A DNA stretch of 56,102 bases, from assembly GCA_002339675.1 (NCBI GenBank), contig DDKB01000011.1, positions 1 to 56,102 on the forward strand. The letters are read 5' to 3'. This DNA comes from Stutzerimonas stutzeri (lineage in GTDB: Bacteria > Pseudomonadota > Gammaproteobacteria > Pseudomonadales > Pseudomonadaceae). Shown one piece after another: positions 8,814 through 17,229 of this stretch. The notes below the pieces were generated by a model. It was not told the DNA's origin and made no database searches. It saw nothing but the letters and a program-made list of their open reading frames with translations. Numbering within the stretch: position 1 is the stretch's first letter; every line of letters starts with the position of its first letter. Both the position numbers and the translations under genes were made by a program.

Positions 8814-9155
8814 ATGGACTGTCTGTTTTGCAAGATCGTGGCCGGGGACATCCCCGCGCAACGACTATACGAAGATGACCAGGTGATCGCCTTCAACGAT
8901 ATCGCTCCGCAGGCGCCGGTGCATTTTCTGGTGATTCCAAAGAAGCACATCGCGACCCTGCATGACCTGAGCGAAGAGGACGACAAGGCCCTGGCCGGAC
9001 ATATCCTGTTCACTGCGCAACGCCTGGCCGAAGAACAGGGCTGCCAGGAGGGCTTCCGGGTCGTCATGAACTGCAACGACCTCGGCGGTCAGACGGTCTA
9101 TCACATACACATGCATGTGCTCGGTCAGCGGCAGATGCACTGGCCACCGGGCTGA
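8814..9155 (+). CDS. hinT: HIT-family purine nucleoside phosphoramidase
   Basis: Histidine-triad hydrolase that cleaves AMP-lysine and other adenosine phosphoramidates. The 113-residue protein has the Hint opening (MDCLFCKIVAGDIPA, with the Cys pair), the catalytic triad HIHMHVLG and the C-terminal HWPPG typical of the Hint branch. Coq7 follows 49 bases later on the same strand. The physiological substrate in bacteria is not fixed by the sequence. Confidence 0.9.
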   Translation: MDCLFCKIVAGDIPAQRLYEDDQVIAFNDIAPQAPVHFLVIPKKHIATLHDLSEEDDKALAGHILFTAQRLAEEQGCQEGFRVVMNCNDLGGQTVYHIHMHVLGQRQMHWPPG

Positions 9156-9204
9156 CCCGCCGGCGCCCCCTTGCCAACGCCTGCACCCATCCACTGGAGG
9201 CGAC

Positions 9205-9852
9205 ATGCCCAACCAACGCGAATACTCCCCCGCCGACCGTCTGCTGATGCAGGCCGATGCGGCCATCCGCACACTGTTCCCGTTCACCGGCCAGCCCCAG
9301 CGGCCGACGCCGGCAGTATTGAAGAACGAGACGGAACTGAACGACAGCGAAGCACGTCACGTTGCCGGCTTGATGCGCATCAACCACACCGGCGAAGTCT
9401 GCGCCCAGGCGCTGTACCAGGGACAGGCCTTGACGGCACGCCTGCCGCAGGTGCGCGAGGCGATGGAGCGCGCCGCCGATGAGGAAATCGATCACCTGGC
9501 CTGGTGCGAGCAGCGCATCCATCAGCTCGGCAGCCATACCAGCGTACTCAATCCGCTGTTCTATGGGTTGTCGTTCGGCATCGGCGCCTCTGCCGGCCTG
9601 ATCAGCGACCGCATCAGCCTGGGCTTTGTCGCGGCAACCGAAGACCAGGTGTGCAAGCATCTGGACGAGCACCTCGAGCAGATTCCGGCCGCCGACGAAA
9701 AGTCGCGCGCGATCCTCGAGCAAATGCGTGAGGACGAGGCCCGCCACTCCACCGCAGCGCTGGACGCCGGCGGATTGCGCTTCCCGGCGCCCGTCAAGTT
9801 CGGCATGAGCCTGATGGCCAAGGTGATGACCAAGACCACCTACCGGATCTGA
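9205..9852 (+). CDS. coq7: Ubiquinone hydroxylase Coq7 (demethoxyubiquinol hydroxylase)
   Basis: Membrane-associated di-iron hydroxylase that adds the last ring hydroxyl in ubiquinone synthesis, the role UbiF plays in E. coli. The 215-residue protein carries the di-iron ligands in order: HTGEVCAQALYQGQ, EEIDHLAWCEQRI and EDEARHSTAAL. An ideal GGAGG ribosome site four bases before the ATG at 9205 fixes the start. A strong terminator follows. Confidence 0.93.
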   Translation: MPNQREYSPADRLLMQADAAIRTLFPFTGQPQRPTPAVLKNETELNDSEARHVAGLMRINHTGEVCAQALYQGQALTARLPQVREAMERAADEEIDHLAWCEQRIHQLGSHTSVLNPLFYGLSFGIGASAGLISDRISLGFVAATEDQVCKHLDEHLEQIPAADEKSRAILEQMREDEARHSTAALDAGGLRFPAPVKFGMSLMAKVMTKTTYRI

Positions 9853-9863
9853 GCGGCGGCACG

Positions 9864-9892
9864 AAAAAGGGCGCCATCGCGGCGCCCTCTTT
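9864..9892. terminator. Bidirectional terminator between coq7 and speD
   Basis: Stem GGGCGCC (9869-9875) with GGCGCCC (9881-9887), loop ATCGC, five A's on the left and TCTTT on the right. It lies between the ends of convergent coq7 and speD. Confidence 0.85.
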
Positions 9893-9907
9893 CATTCTCT
9901 GATCCGG

Positions 9908-10705
9908 TCAGCCCGGCATGTTGCGTGCGTAGAAAATTTCCAGCATCTCGTGACGCAGCCGGTCTTCCACCTGCTGACGCTGTTCGGGCGACAGGTCGCG
10001 CGTCGCGTCGCCGAACAGATAGTTCTCCAGCTCGAACTCCTTGAGCAGCATCTTGGTGTGGAAGAGGTTCTCCTGGTACACGTTCACATCGGTCATCTGG
10101 TAGGCCGACCGCGTGTCCTCGGACAGATAGTTCTGGATCGAATTGATCTCGTGATCGATGAAGTGCTTCTTGCCCTCCACGTCGCGGGTGAAGCCACGTA
10201 CCCGATAGTCGACCGTGACGATGTCTGAATCGAACTGGTGGATCAGGTAGTTGAGCGCCTTCAGCGGCGAGATCACGCCACAGGTAGACACGTCGATGTC
10301 CACGCGGAAGGTCGCGATTCCTTCGACCGGATGGATTTCGGGGTAGGTGTGGACTGTGATATGGCTCTTGTCCAGGTGCGCCAGGATGGTTTCCGGCAGC
10401 GGGCCAGGAGATTCCTCGATCTGGCTGTCGGTCGGAGTGACCGGCTGCTCGGAAATGAGGATGGTCACGCTCGCACCCTGCGGCTCGTAATCCTGCCGGG
10501 CAATGTTGAGGATGTTCGCGCCAATGATGTCCACGACATCGGTGAGAATCTGAGTCAGCCGCTTCGCATCGTACTGTTCATCGATGTATTGAACGTACGC
10601 CTGCTGGTCTTCCTGGGTTTCGGCATAGCAGATGTCGTAGATATTGAAGCTCAAGGACTTCGTCAGGTTGTTGAACCCGTGGAGCTTGAGTTTGCTTTTC
10701 ACCAT
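9908..10705 (-). CDS. speD: S-adenosylmethionine decarboxylase proenzyme
   Basis: Makes decarboxylated SAM, the aminopropyl donor for spermidine. The 265-residue chain is the gammaproteobacterial (E. coli SpeD) class. It should self-cleave between K113 and S114 in DKSHITVHTYPE, turning the serine into the pyruvoyl cofactor, and the conserved VSTCGVISPLKALNYL follows. The ATG at 10705 overlaps a possible short upstream reading frame (10699-10746) whose stop lies inside the speD start region, which could mean translational coupling. Confidence 0.94.
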   Translation of the reverse strand: MVKSKLKLHGFNNLTKSLSFNIYDICYAETQEDQQAYVQYIDEQYDAKRLTQILTDVVDIIGANILNIARQDYEPQGASVTILISEQPVTPTDSQIEESPGPLPETILAHLDKSHITVHTYPEIHPVEGIATFRVDIDVSTCGVISPLKALNYLIHQFDSDIVTVDYRVRGFTRDVEGKKHFIDHEINSIQNYLSEDTRSAYQMTDVNVYQENLFHTKMLLKEFELENYLFGDATRDLSPEQRQQVEDRLRHEMLEIFYARNMPG

Positions 10706-10746
10706 TGGAGACTCTCTTCGATGCGGCGCACCGCGTGATTGAGCAT
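10699..10746 (-). CDS. Possible 15-residue upstream ORF overlapping speD
   Basis: ATG at 10746 opens a 15-codon frame (MLNHAVRRIEESLQW) that ends TGG-TGA across the speD start codon, a 7-base overlap. The same frame stays open upstream to a TTG at 10797, which would give 32 residues. The arrangement would suit translational coupling or polyamine sensing, but there is no strong ribosome site and no homology I recognise. It may be chance. Confidence 0.25.
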   Translation of the reverse strand: MLNHAVRRIEESLQW

Positions 10747-10828
10747 GCCCGTCAGATACCCCTGTACCTGCGTAGGACCGTATACACCTCTTCGCAATTG
10801 CGACCGTGGCTGTGCTGTTCTATTGAAA

Positions 10829-10849
10829 CGCCCCGCTGAAAACGGGGCG
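10829..10849 (-). terminator. Terminator-like hairpin after the OsmC-like gene
   Basis: Perfect 7-bp stem CGCCCCG/CGGGGCG around CTGAAAA. On the minus strand it is followed by TTTCAAT, 88 bases beyond the OsmC-like stop. Stem is strong, T-run short. Confidence 0.5.
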
Positions 10850-10937
10850 CGCATTATGCAGATTGAATGACCGGCGTACCAGTGTCGGTGCGCCGAAAGG
10901 CTGACCGGGATCGGTCCCGCGACGGCAGCTGACGCCC

Positions 10938-11360
10938 TCAGCCGAGTTCGACGATCTCGTAGGCGTGGGTGATCTCGACGCCGGCACGGCCCAGCATGAT
11001 CGAGGCCGAGCAGTACTTCTCGGCCGAGAGCTCAACGGCGCGCTTGACCTGCGCCTCTTTCAAACCGCGGCCCTTGACGACGAAGCGCAGGTGGATGTGG
11101 GTGAACACCTTGGGGTCTTCGTCGGCCCGCTGCGCCTCGAGAAACGCCTCGCAGCTTTCGACCGCCTGACGCGACTTCTTCAAGATGCTGACCACGTCGA
11201 AGTTGCTGCAGCCACCGAGCCCCAGCAACAGCATTTCCATGGGGCGCACGCCCAGGTTGCGTCCACCGTTCTCCGGCGGACCATCCATGACCACCACATG
11301 GCCACTGCCCGACTCGCCCAGAAACATCGCTTCGCCGGCCCATTGAATGCGCGCTTTCAT
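10938..11360 (-). CDS. OsmC/Ohr-family peroxidase-like protein
   Basis: Small (140 residues) OsmC-superfamily protein, probably a thiol peroxidase or a related redox protein. The two family cysteines are present, in LGLGGCSNFDVV and in SAEKYCSASIML, matching the reactive pair of OsmC/Ohr. It belongs to the YhfA-like branch rather than to the organic-hydroperoxide resistance branch, so its peroxide substrate is open. It is divergent from vfr across 219 bases. E. coli yhfA lies next to crp, the same pairing as here with the CRP homologue Vfr. Confidence 0.85.
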   Translation of the reverse strand: MKARIQWAGEAMFLGESGSGHVVVMDGPPENGGRNLGVRPMEMLLLGLGGCSNFDVVSILKKSRQAVESCEAFLEAQRADEDPKVFTHIHLRFVVKGRGLKEAQVKRAVELSAEKYCSASIMLGRAGVEITHAYEIVELG

Positions 11361-11472
11361 CGGTAGACTCCGGTTTAAAAGGGACGAATCTTAACATGTC
11401 CGTCAGAGCTGGCCGATCCAGCCAATCCGACGAAATGAACCCGTTGAAGTTGATATTCGTGTCGCAGTTTTG

Positions 11473-11500
11473 TTGTCGACCGAAACGGGTCTGTTAAGCT
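11473..11500 (+). promoter_or_regulatory. Possible vfr promoter
   Basis: TTGTCG (11473-11478), 16-bp spacer, TAAGCT (11495-11500), about 80 bases before the vfr ATG. The -10 is weak. A TGAG...CTCA inverted pair (from about 11505) lies just downstream, but I do not see a convincing full Vfr/CRP palindrome. Confidence 0.28.
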
Positions 11501-11579
11501 CCAGTGAGCTGATAACCGAACTCAGTCATACATAATAAGAACTGCCTTCTATTGGACACATATCTTCCGGGACTACAGC

Positions 11580-12224
11580 ATGGTTGCTATTACACTCACG
11601 CCCAAGATCAAGAACATCGACAAACTGCTCGCCCATTGTCACCGTCGGCGTTACACCGCCAAGAGCACCATCATCTATGCGGGCGACCGTTGCGAGACGC
11701 TCTTTTTCATCGTCAAAGGCTCGGTCACCATTCTTATCGAGGATGATGACGGTCGCGAGATGATCATCGCCTATCTCAATTCGGGAGACTTCTTCGGGGA
11801 GATGGGGTTATTCGAAAAGGAAGGCACGGAAAAAGAACGCAGTGCCTGGGTGCGCGCTAAGACCGAGTGCGAAGTCGCCGAGCTGAGCTATGCCAAGTTC
11901 CGCGAACTCACTCAGCAGGACCCCGACATCCTCTATGCGTTGGGCAGTCAGATGGCCGAACGCTTGCGCAACACGACCCGCAAGGTCGGAGACCTGGCCT
12001 TTCTCGACGTGACTGGCCGGGTTGCCCGCACGCTGCTCGACCTGTGCAAGCAGCCCGACGCCATGACCCACCCGGATGGCATGCAGATCAAGATCACCCG
12101 TCAGGAAATCGGTCGCATTGTCGGCTGCTCGCGGGAAATGGTCGGCCGCGTCCTCAAGAGCCTCGAGTCGCAGGGACTGGTGCACGTGAAGGGCAAGACC
12201 ATGGTGGTGTTCGGTACGCGTTGA
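11580..12224 (+). CDS. vfr: cAMP-responsive global regulator Vfr (CRP family)
   Basis: Transcription factor that binds cAMP and controls virulence, quorum sensing and surface-associated genes in Pseudomonas. The 214-residue length equals P. aeruginosa Vfr. Residues 20-130 form the cyclic-nucleotide domain (GSVTILIEDDDGREMIIAYLNSGDFFGEMGLFE, containing the phosphate-binding cassette) and residues 145-205 the winged helix-turn-helix (EIGRIVGCSREMVGRVLKSLE). It faces trpC across a bidirectional terminator. The closest alternative name is Crp. Confidence 0.95.
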   Translation: MVAITLTPKIKNIDKLLAHCHRRRYTAKSTIIYAGDRCETLFFIVKGSVTILIEDDDGREMIIAYLNSGDFFGEMGLFEKEGTEKERSAWVRAKTECEVAELSYAKFRELTQQDPDILYALGSQMAERLRNTTRKVGDLAFLDVTGRVARTLLDLCKQPDAMTHPDGMQIKITRQEIGRIVGCSREMVGRVLKSLESQGLVHVKGKTMVVFGTR

Positions 12225-12240
12225 CCGCGGGTCAGCACGA

Positions 12241-12273
12241 TTGAAAAAGCCGGCAACTTGCCGGCTTTTTCAA
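12241..12273. terminator. Bidirectional terminator between vfr and trpC
   Basis: Perfect 15-bp stem TTGAAAAAGCCGGCA (12241-12255) with TGCCGGCTTTTTCAA (12259-12273), three-base loop. The A and T runs inside the stem make it work on both strands. Confidence 0.93.
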
Positions 12274-12283
12274 TCGCAGCGGA

Positions 12284-13117
12284 TCAGTCCGGATCCGCAA
12301 CCGCTTGCGGACGGCTGCGCCCCGGAAAGAACAGGCGCTGCAACTCGACACCCGGCTGCTCGGCGCGCATGAACGCCTCACCGACGAGGAAGGCGTGGAC
12401 GTCGTTGATTTCCATCAGTTCGACGTCGGCCCGATGCAAGATCCCGCTCTCGGTCACCACCAGGCGATCGCGGGGGATGCGCGGTAACAGGTCCAGGGTC
12501 GTTTCCAGGCTCAGCTCGAACGTGTGCAGGTTGCGATTGTTGATGCCCACCAAAGGCGTCTCCAGACGCAACGCCCGTTCCAGCTCCGCCCCGTCATGCA
12601 CCTCCACCAGCACATCGAGCCCCTGGGCTCTGGCCACCTCCGCCAGCTCGGCCATCTGACCGTCCTCAAGCGCCGCGACGATCAGCAGGACGCAGTCGGC
12701 ACCCAGCGCCCTCGCTTCGATCACCTGATAGGGATCGACCATGAAATCCTTGCGAATCACTGGCAACTGGCAGGCTGCGCGCGCCTGCTGCAGGTAGGGA
12801 TCGGCACCCTGGAAGAAATCGATGTCGGTCAGTACCGACAGGCAGGTCGCGCCGCCGGCCTCATAGCTCCGGGCGATATCGGCCGGAACGAAATCCTCGC
12901 GGAGCACGCCCTTGCTCGGCGATGCCTTCTTGATCTCGGCAATCACGGCCGGCAGCTTGTTGCGCGCCTGCTCCTGCAAGCGCCGGGCGAAACCGCGCAC
13001 CGGGTCGGCGGCCCCGGCCAGCCGTTCCAGCTCGGCCAGGCCCACGCGCCCCTGCCGCTCGGCCACTTCCTCACGCTTGCGCGTGATGATCTTTTCTAGG
13101 ACCGTCGGCACGCTCAT
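12284..13117 (-). CDS. trpC: Indole-3-glycerol phosphate synthase
   Basis: Ring-closing fourth step of tryptophan synthesis. The 277-residue TIM barrel has VIAEIKKASPSKG with the catalytic lysines, the LSVLTDIDFFQG strand, VIRKDFMVDPYQV and GINNRNLHTF motifs. It is a stand-alone enzyme, not fused to TrpF. Its ATG overlaps the trpD stop in an ATGA arrangement, so it is the last gene of trpGDC and ends at the terminator shared with vfr. Confidence 0.96.
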   Translation of the reverse strand: MSVPTVLEKIITRKREEVAERQGRVGLAELERLAGAADPVRGFARRLQEQARNKLPAVIAEIKKASPSKGVLREDFVPADIARSYEAGGATCLSVLTDIDFFQGADPYLQQARAACQLPVIRKDFMVDPYQVIEARALGADCVLLIVAALEDGQMAELAEVARAQGLDVLVEVHDGAELERALRLETPLVGINNRNLHTFELSLETTLDLLPRIPRDRLVVTESGILHRADVELMEINDVHAFLVGEAFMRAEQPGVELQRLFFPGRSRPQAVADPD

Positions 13118-14160
13118 TGTCCTTGCTCCTGCTTGAACACCACGGTGAAGGACACCAGCTCCTCGAACTTGTCACGCGCCAGGCCGGTATGCAGCGCGTC
13201 ATGGGCGATCTCGACGCCCTGCTTGAGGCTGCTGGCCACGTCGGCGGCATACAGCGCGGCGCCGGCGTTGAGCACGATCATGTCCGCAGCCTTCTGACCG
13301 TTCTCGGTCTTGCGGCGGCCCAGCGCATCGCGGATCAAGGCCAGCGACCCCTGCGCGTCCTCGACATTGAGGCCGATCAGGCTCTGACTCTTGATACCGA
13401 AGTCCTCCGGCTGGATGCGGTACTCGCTGATCACGCCATCCTTGAGCTCCGCGACATGGGTCGGCGCCGCCAGGCTGATCTCGTCCAGCCCGTCCTGGGC
13501 ATGCACGACCAGTACATGCTGGCTGCCAAGACGCGCCAGCACCTCGGCCATGGGTCGGCAGAGCTCCTTGCTGAACACACCCAGCACCTGATGCTTGACC
13601 CCCGCCGGGTTGGACATGGGGCCGAGGATATTGAACAGCGTGCGCAAGCCCAGTTCACGGCGCGGACCGGCGGCGTACTTCATGGCGCCGTGGTGCGCTG
13701 GCGCGAACATGAAGCCGACACCTACGGCGTCGACGCTACGGGCGACCTGCGCCGGGGTCAGGTCCAGGTAAACACCGGCCGCCTCGAGCAAATCGGCGCT
13801 GCCGCTCTTGCCCGACACCGCGCGGTTGCCGTGCTTGGCGACCTTGCCGCCGGCGGCCGCGACGACGAAGGCCGCGGCAGTGGACACGTTGAAGATGTTC
13901 ATCCCGTCGCCGCCGGTGCCGCAGGTATCGACCAGCCGGTGGGTATCGAAATGCACCGGCTCGGCGAGCTCGCGCATTACCTGCACCGCGCCGACGATCT
14001 CGTCGATGGTCTCGCTCTTCATGCGCATGCCCATGAGGAACGCGCCGATCTGCGCGTCGGTGCACTGGCCGGTCATGATCTGGCGCATCACCGCCTTCAT
14101 CTCGTCAGTGCTCAAGTCCAGCTGGCCGACAATGCGGTTGAGGGCTTCCTTGATATCCAT
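13114..14160 (-). CDS. trpD: Anthranilate phosphoribosyltransferase
   Basis: Second step of tryptophan synthesis, transferring phosphoribose to anthranilate. The 348-residue protein shows the PRPP-binding loop DTCGTGGDGMNIFNVST, KHGNRAVSGKSGSADLLEA and the anthranilate-site segment FAPAHHGAMKYAAGPRRELGLRT. I chose the ATG at 14160, which overlaps the trpG stop as TGATG. The frame stays open far upstream only because the trpG region lacks stops in that frame. Confidence 0.96.
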   Translation of the reverse strand: MDIKEALNRIVGQLDLSTDEMKAVMRQIMTGQCTDAQIGAFLMGMRMKSETIDEIVGAVQVMRELAEPVHFDTHRLVDTCGTGGDGMNIFNVSTAAAFVVAAAGGKVAKHGNRAVSGKSGSADLLEAAGVYLDLTPAQVARSVDAVGVGFMFAPAHHGAMKYAAGPRRELGLRTLFNILGPMSNPAGVKHQVLGVFSKELCRPMAEVLARLGSQHVLVVHAQDGLDEISLAAPTHVAELKDGVISEYRIQPEDFGIKSQSLIGLNVEDAQGSLALIRDALGRRKTENGQKAADMIVLNAGAALYAADVASSLKQGVEIAHDALHTGLARDKFEELVSFTVVFKQEQGQ

Positions 14161-14753
14161 CAGCGCACGCCTCCGGTCTGCTTCAGAAAATTGGCCAACA
14201 GCTCGTGGCCCTGCTCGGTAAGGATGGACTCGGGGTGGAACTGCACGCCCTCGACGTTCAGCGTCCGGTGTCGCAGGCCCATGATCTCGTCCAGCGAGCC
14301 GTCCTCGTGCTGCGTCCAGGCCGTCACTTCCAGGCTGTCCGGCAGCGTTTCGCGCCTGACCACCAGCGAGTGATAGCGCGTGACGGTGAGCGGGTTGTTC
14401 AGCCCGGCGAACACGCCGAGATCGCGGTGATAGACCGGGCTGGTCTTGCCATGCATGACCTGCCGCGCGCGCACCACGTCGCCGCCGAACGCCTGACCGA
14501 TACTCTGGTGACCCAGGCACACCCCCAGAATCGGCAACTTGCCGGCGAAGTGGCGGATCAGCTCCAGCGAGACGCCCGCCTCGTTAGGCGTGCAGGGTCC
14601 CGGCGAGACGACGATGCGCTCCGGCGCGAGGGCCTCGATCTCGGCGACACTCAGTTCGTCGTTGCGCACGACGTACACGTCCGCGCCGAGTTCGCCGAGG
14701 TATTGCACGACGTTGTAGGTAAAGGAATCGTAGTTATCCAGCATTAGCAGCAT
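14160..14753 (-). CDS. trpG: Anthranilate synthase component II (glutamine amidotransferase)
   Basis: Supplies ammonia from glutamine to TrpE. The 197-residue class I amidotransferase has the nucleophile cysteine in GVCLGHQSIGQAFGG, the oxyanion strand VVSPGPCTPNEAG and the histidine-glutamate pair in VQFHPESI. ATG at 14753 sits 8 bases after an AGGG ribosome site. Two more ATGs, at 14759 and 14744, are possible alternatives. The gene is preceded by a Trp-rich leader peptide and its own promoter, apart from trpE, which is 3 kb away with an unrelated gene between. Confidence 0.95.
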   Translation of the reverse strand: MLLMLDNYDSFTYNVVQYLGELGADVYVVRNDELSVAEIEALAPERIVVSPGPCTPNEAGVSLELIRHFAGKLPILGVCLGHQSIGQAFGGDVVRARQVMHGKTSPVYHRDLGVFAGLNNPLTVTRYHSLVVRRETLPDSLEVTAWTQHEDGSLDEIMGLRHRTLNVEGVQFHPESILTEQGHELLANFLKQTGGVR

Positions 14754-14880
14754 TGGCATCACCCTGGGGGCTTGGAGCTGATCCGGTGCTGTCAGGGCTT
14801 CGAGCCGGCGCGAGGCGCTGCGGCGAAGCGATGAGTTGACAGGCGTACATGGGTATTCCGGCGTGAAGCCGGCAAGAGGA

Positions 14881-14925
14881 TCAGGCGCGCCAACGCCAGC
14901 GGGCATTGGCCTTGAACACGCGCAT
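14881..14925 (-). CDS. trpL: Trp leader peptide upstream of trpGDC
   Basis: A 14-residue frame, MRVFKANARWRWRA, ends 127 bases before the trpG ATG. Its Trp-Arg-Trp pair is what a tryptophan-attenuation leader needs, and it matches the leader before trpE in length and pattern (M-x-V-x-K-A-x-A-R-W-R-W-R-A). An in-frame GTG at 14949 could extend it by eight residues. Directly after the stop lies a CCGGC-TTCAC-GCCGG hairpin. I see no T-run terminator between leader and gene, so the exact switch is unclear. Attenuation of trpE and trpGDC is described in Pseudomonas. Confidence 0.8.
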   Translation of the reverse strand: MRVFKANARWRWRA

Positions 14926-14976
14926 CAGAAGAGTGCTGCTGAATTTCACGGATAGGTCTCGCGCAGTCGAGAGCGC

Positions 14977-15005
14977 AAACTAGCCCATGCCAGGCCAGGT
15001 TTCAA
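14977..15005 (-). promoter_or_regulatory. Promoter of the trpGDC leader transcript
   Basis: Minus strand: -35 TTGAAA (15000-15005), 17-bp spacer, -10 TAGTTT (14977-14982). A start site near 14970 would place the leader ATG at 14925 (or the GTG at 14949) just downstream. Spacing and position fit well. Confidence 0.65.
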
Positions 15006-15045
15006 CCGGACTTTAGCGACGCCACCTGCGCGCGAAGCCGAGCAC

Positions 15046-17229
15046 CTAGACCTGGGCGACGCGGTTGGCCATGGACAGGGCGGCAAGCGCGCTCGGGAGC
15101 GCGGCGGCCCGCACTGGCCGAGCGAAGAGAAATCCCTGGGCCTGGTGGCAGCCGAGGCGGCGCAGCTCCGCCGCGGCGTCCTCGTCTTCCACACCTTCGG
15201 CCAAGGTGCTCAGGCCCAGCGACTCGGCCATGTGAATGATCGCCGCCACGATGGCGTGCCCATCTTCGGTCGGCAGGTCGCAGACAAAGGAGCGGTCGAT
15301 CTTCAAGGTGTCCACCGCCAGCCGCCGCAGGTAGGCGAGGCAGGAATAGCCCGTGCCGAAATCATCGATGGCCAGCGTCACCCCCAATGCCTTCAGCCGC
15401 GCCAGGGTCACCACCACCTGCTCGGTGTTTTCGATCAGGCTCGATTCGGTCAATTCCAGCTCCAGCGCCGACGCCGGCAGGCCGGTCTGCGCCAGCGCGC
15501 TCACCACGGTCTGCTCCAGTGCCCCCTGATGCAGCTGGATCGCCGCGACGTTCACCGCGACACGTGGAATCCCCACGCCGTCGGCGCGCCAGAGGGCGGC
15601 CTGCCGGCACGCTTCGCCAATCACCCACTCGCCGATTTCGACGATCAGCCCGCTCTGCTCGGCGGCCGGAATGAACTGCCCCGGCGACACCAGCCCCCAC
15701 TGCGGATGCTGCCAGCGCACCAGCGCTTCGGCGCCCACCACCGCACCACTGACCAGATCGAGCTGCAACTGGTAGTCGAGGAACAGCTCGTTGCGCTCGA
15801 TTGCCACCCGCAGGCCGTTGATCAGGTACAGCCGGCCCCGCATCTCCGCATCCAGCGCCGCGTTGTAATAGCACCAGGTTCGGCGGCCGGCCTCCTTGGC
15901 CTTGTACATCGCCATCTCGGCGTTACGCAGCAGGCACGAAAAGTCCATGCCGTCGTTCGGCCCCACCGCCACGCCGATAGACGTCGACAAGACCATTTCC
16001 TGGCGCTGAACGACGAAGGGCTCGGCCAGCTGATCGAGCAACTGCTCGATAACTCCGGAGGCCCCCTCGGCATCGGCGAGGTCCGCCAGCAGCACGACGA
16101 ACTCGTCGCCGCCGGCTCGCGCCAGCATTGCGCTGTCGGGCAGCGCCTGCTGCAGACGGCAGGCCGTCGTGCACAGCACCTGGTCGCCGAAGGTCCGGCC
16201 AAAGGAGTCGTTGACCATCTTGAAGTGATCGAGGTCAACGTACAGCACCGCCACCGCCCCCTTGAGCTTCAGCGCCGCGGCCATTGCCTGGCGCGTTCGA
16301 TCCTCCAGCAGGTTCAGGTTGGGCAGGCCGGTCAGGCTGTCGAAATGAGCCATGTAGTCGGCACGCTTCTGCGCTGCGACCCGCTCGTTCATTTCGACCG
16401 CCAGCCGCTCGTAGGGTGCGCGCACGCTGGAGACGAAGACCACCTGATAGATGAAGCCGTAGGAAACGATCTTGTAGAGATGCCCGAGCAGGCTGTAGAA
16501 GCTGTTGACGTTGGCGTAGGCGGTAAAGCACAGCTCGGCGAGGATCGACACCAGGGTCGCCGCCAGCATCCCATCCACGTAAGCGCGATCACCGCGAGCG
16601 CGGCCACGCCAGAAGGCCCAGCCGGCCACTCCGAACAACGCGATGATCAGCCACTCGGCACCGAGCTTGAACCGCGTCAGCCCCTGCCCCTCGATAAAGG
16701 TCCGCGGCCACCGCTGCGGCTCAAACAACTGCAGATAGCCCACCAACACGACCAGGCACAGCGCACCGACCAGCAGCAGCGGGCGAGGCAGCGTGATGCG
16801 GTGGCAGAGTCGCACGGCCACTGCGAGCAGCGTCACGGAGAGCAGCAGGCGCGACACCAGCCAGAACGCGATGGCCTTCTCCGGCGAGGCCGGCGTCACC
16901 AGCGCCGGCATGCCCTTGTACGACAGCATGTGCGCCAGGTCGAGCAGGGCGATGGCCAGAAATGCGCAGGCCAGCAAGGGGTTAGACAGCGACAGGTGCT
17001 GCTGGCTATGCCAGGCCACGGCGAACACCAAGACGGCCACCGTGATCGAAAAGGTTTCCATGGTGATGTGCAGCGGCAGGGGGAACCATCGGGGGCTGCC
17101 GTTGAGGTCGGCCAGGTTCGACAACAGGTAGACCACCACGAGCAGCCCGGCCAGGGCCGCAACCAGTATCCAGGTCCAGGAAAGACAGGGGGCGTCGGGA
17201 TGCGGGCGAGACGTCGGCGGTAGGGGCAT
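15046..17229 (-). CDS. Membrane-bound GGDEF-EAL cyclic-di-GMP enzyme with MASE3-like sensor
   Basis: Likely makes and/or degrades c-di-GMP in response to a membrane signal. The 727-residue protein has an N-terminal sensor of about eight membrane helices (20-270), resembling MASE3 (LPLHITMETFSITVAVLVF). A GGDEF domain follows with an intact AGGDEF (G373-F377), then an EAL domain with EALVRW (from 501), TESSL, IDDFGTGYSCL, KIDRSFV and QGFLFARP, so both active sites look complete. The RxxD inhibitory site before GGDEF is absent (P364, A367). It lies alone between trpE and trpG, where P. aeruginosa carries R/F pyocins. 10-bp direct repeats flank it. Confidence 0.88.
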   Translation of the reverse strand: MPLPPTSRPHPDAPCLSWTWILVAALAGLLVVVYLLSNLADLNGSPRWFPLPLHITMETFSITVAVLVFAVAWHSQQHLSLSNPLLACAFLAIALLDLAHMLSYKGMPALVTPASPEKAIAFWLVSRLLLSVTLLAVAVRLCHRITLPRPLLLVGALCLVVLVGYLQLFEPQRWPRTFIEGQGLTRFKLGAEWLIIALFGVAGWAFWRGRARGDRAYVDGMLAATLVSILAELCFTAYANVNSFYSLLGHLYKIVSYGFIYQVVFVSSVRAPYERLAVEMNERVAAQKRADYMAHFDSLTGLPNLNLLEDRTRQAMAAALKLKGAVAVLYVDLDHFKMVNDSFGRTFGDQVLCTTACRLQQALPDSAMLARAGGDEFVVLLADLADAEGASGVIEQLLDQLAEPFVVQRQEMVLSTSIGVAVGPNDGMDFSCLLRNAEMAMYKAKEAGRRTWCYYNAALDAEMRGRLYLINGLRVAIERNELFLDYQLQLDLVSGAVVGAEALVRWQHPQWGLVSPGQFIPAAEQSGLIVEIGEWVIGEACRQAALWRADGVGIPRVAVNVAAIQLHQGALEQTVVSALAQTGLPASALELELTESSLIENTEQVVVTLARLKALGVTLAIDDFGTGYSCLAYLRRLAVDTLKIDRSFVCDLPTEDGHAIVAAIIHMAESLGLSTLAEGVEDEDAAAELRRLGCHQAQGFLFARPVRAAALPSALAALSMANRVAQV

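Noticed and set aside
13114..14520. 468-residue version of TrpD starting inside trpG
   Set aside because: The first 120 codons are a shifted-frame reading of trpG. The ATG at 14160 overlaps the trpG stop and begins the conserved sequence.
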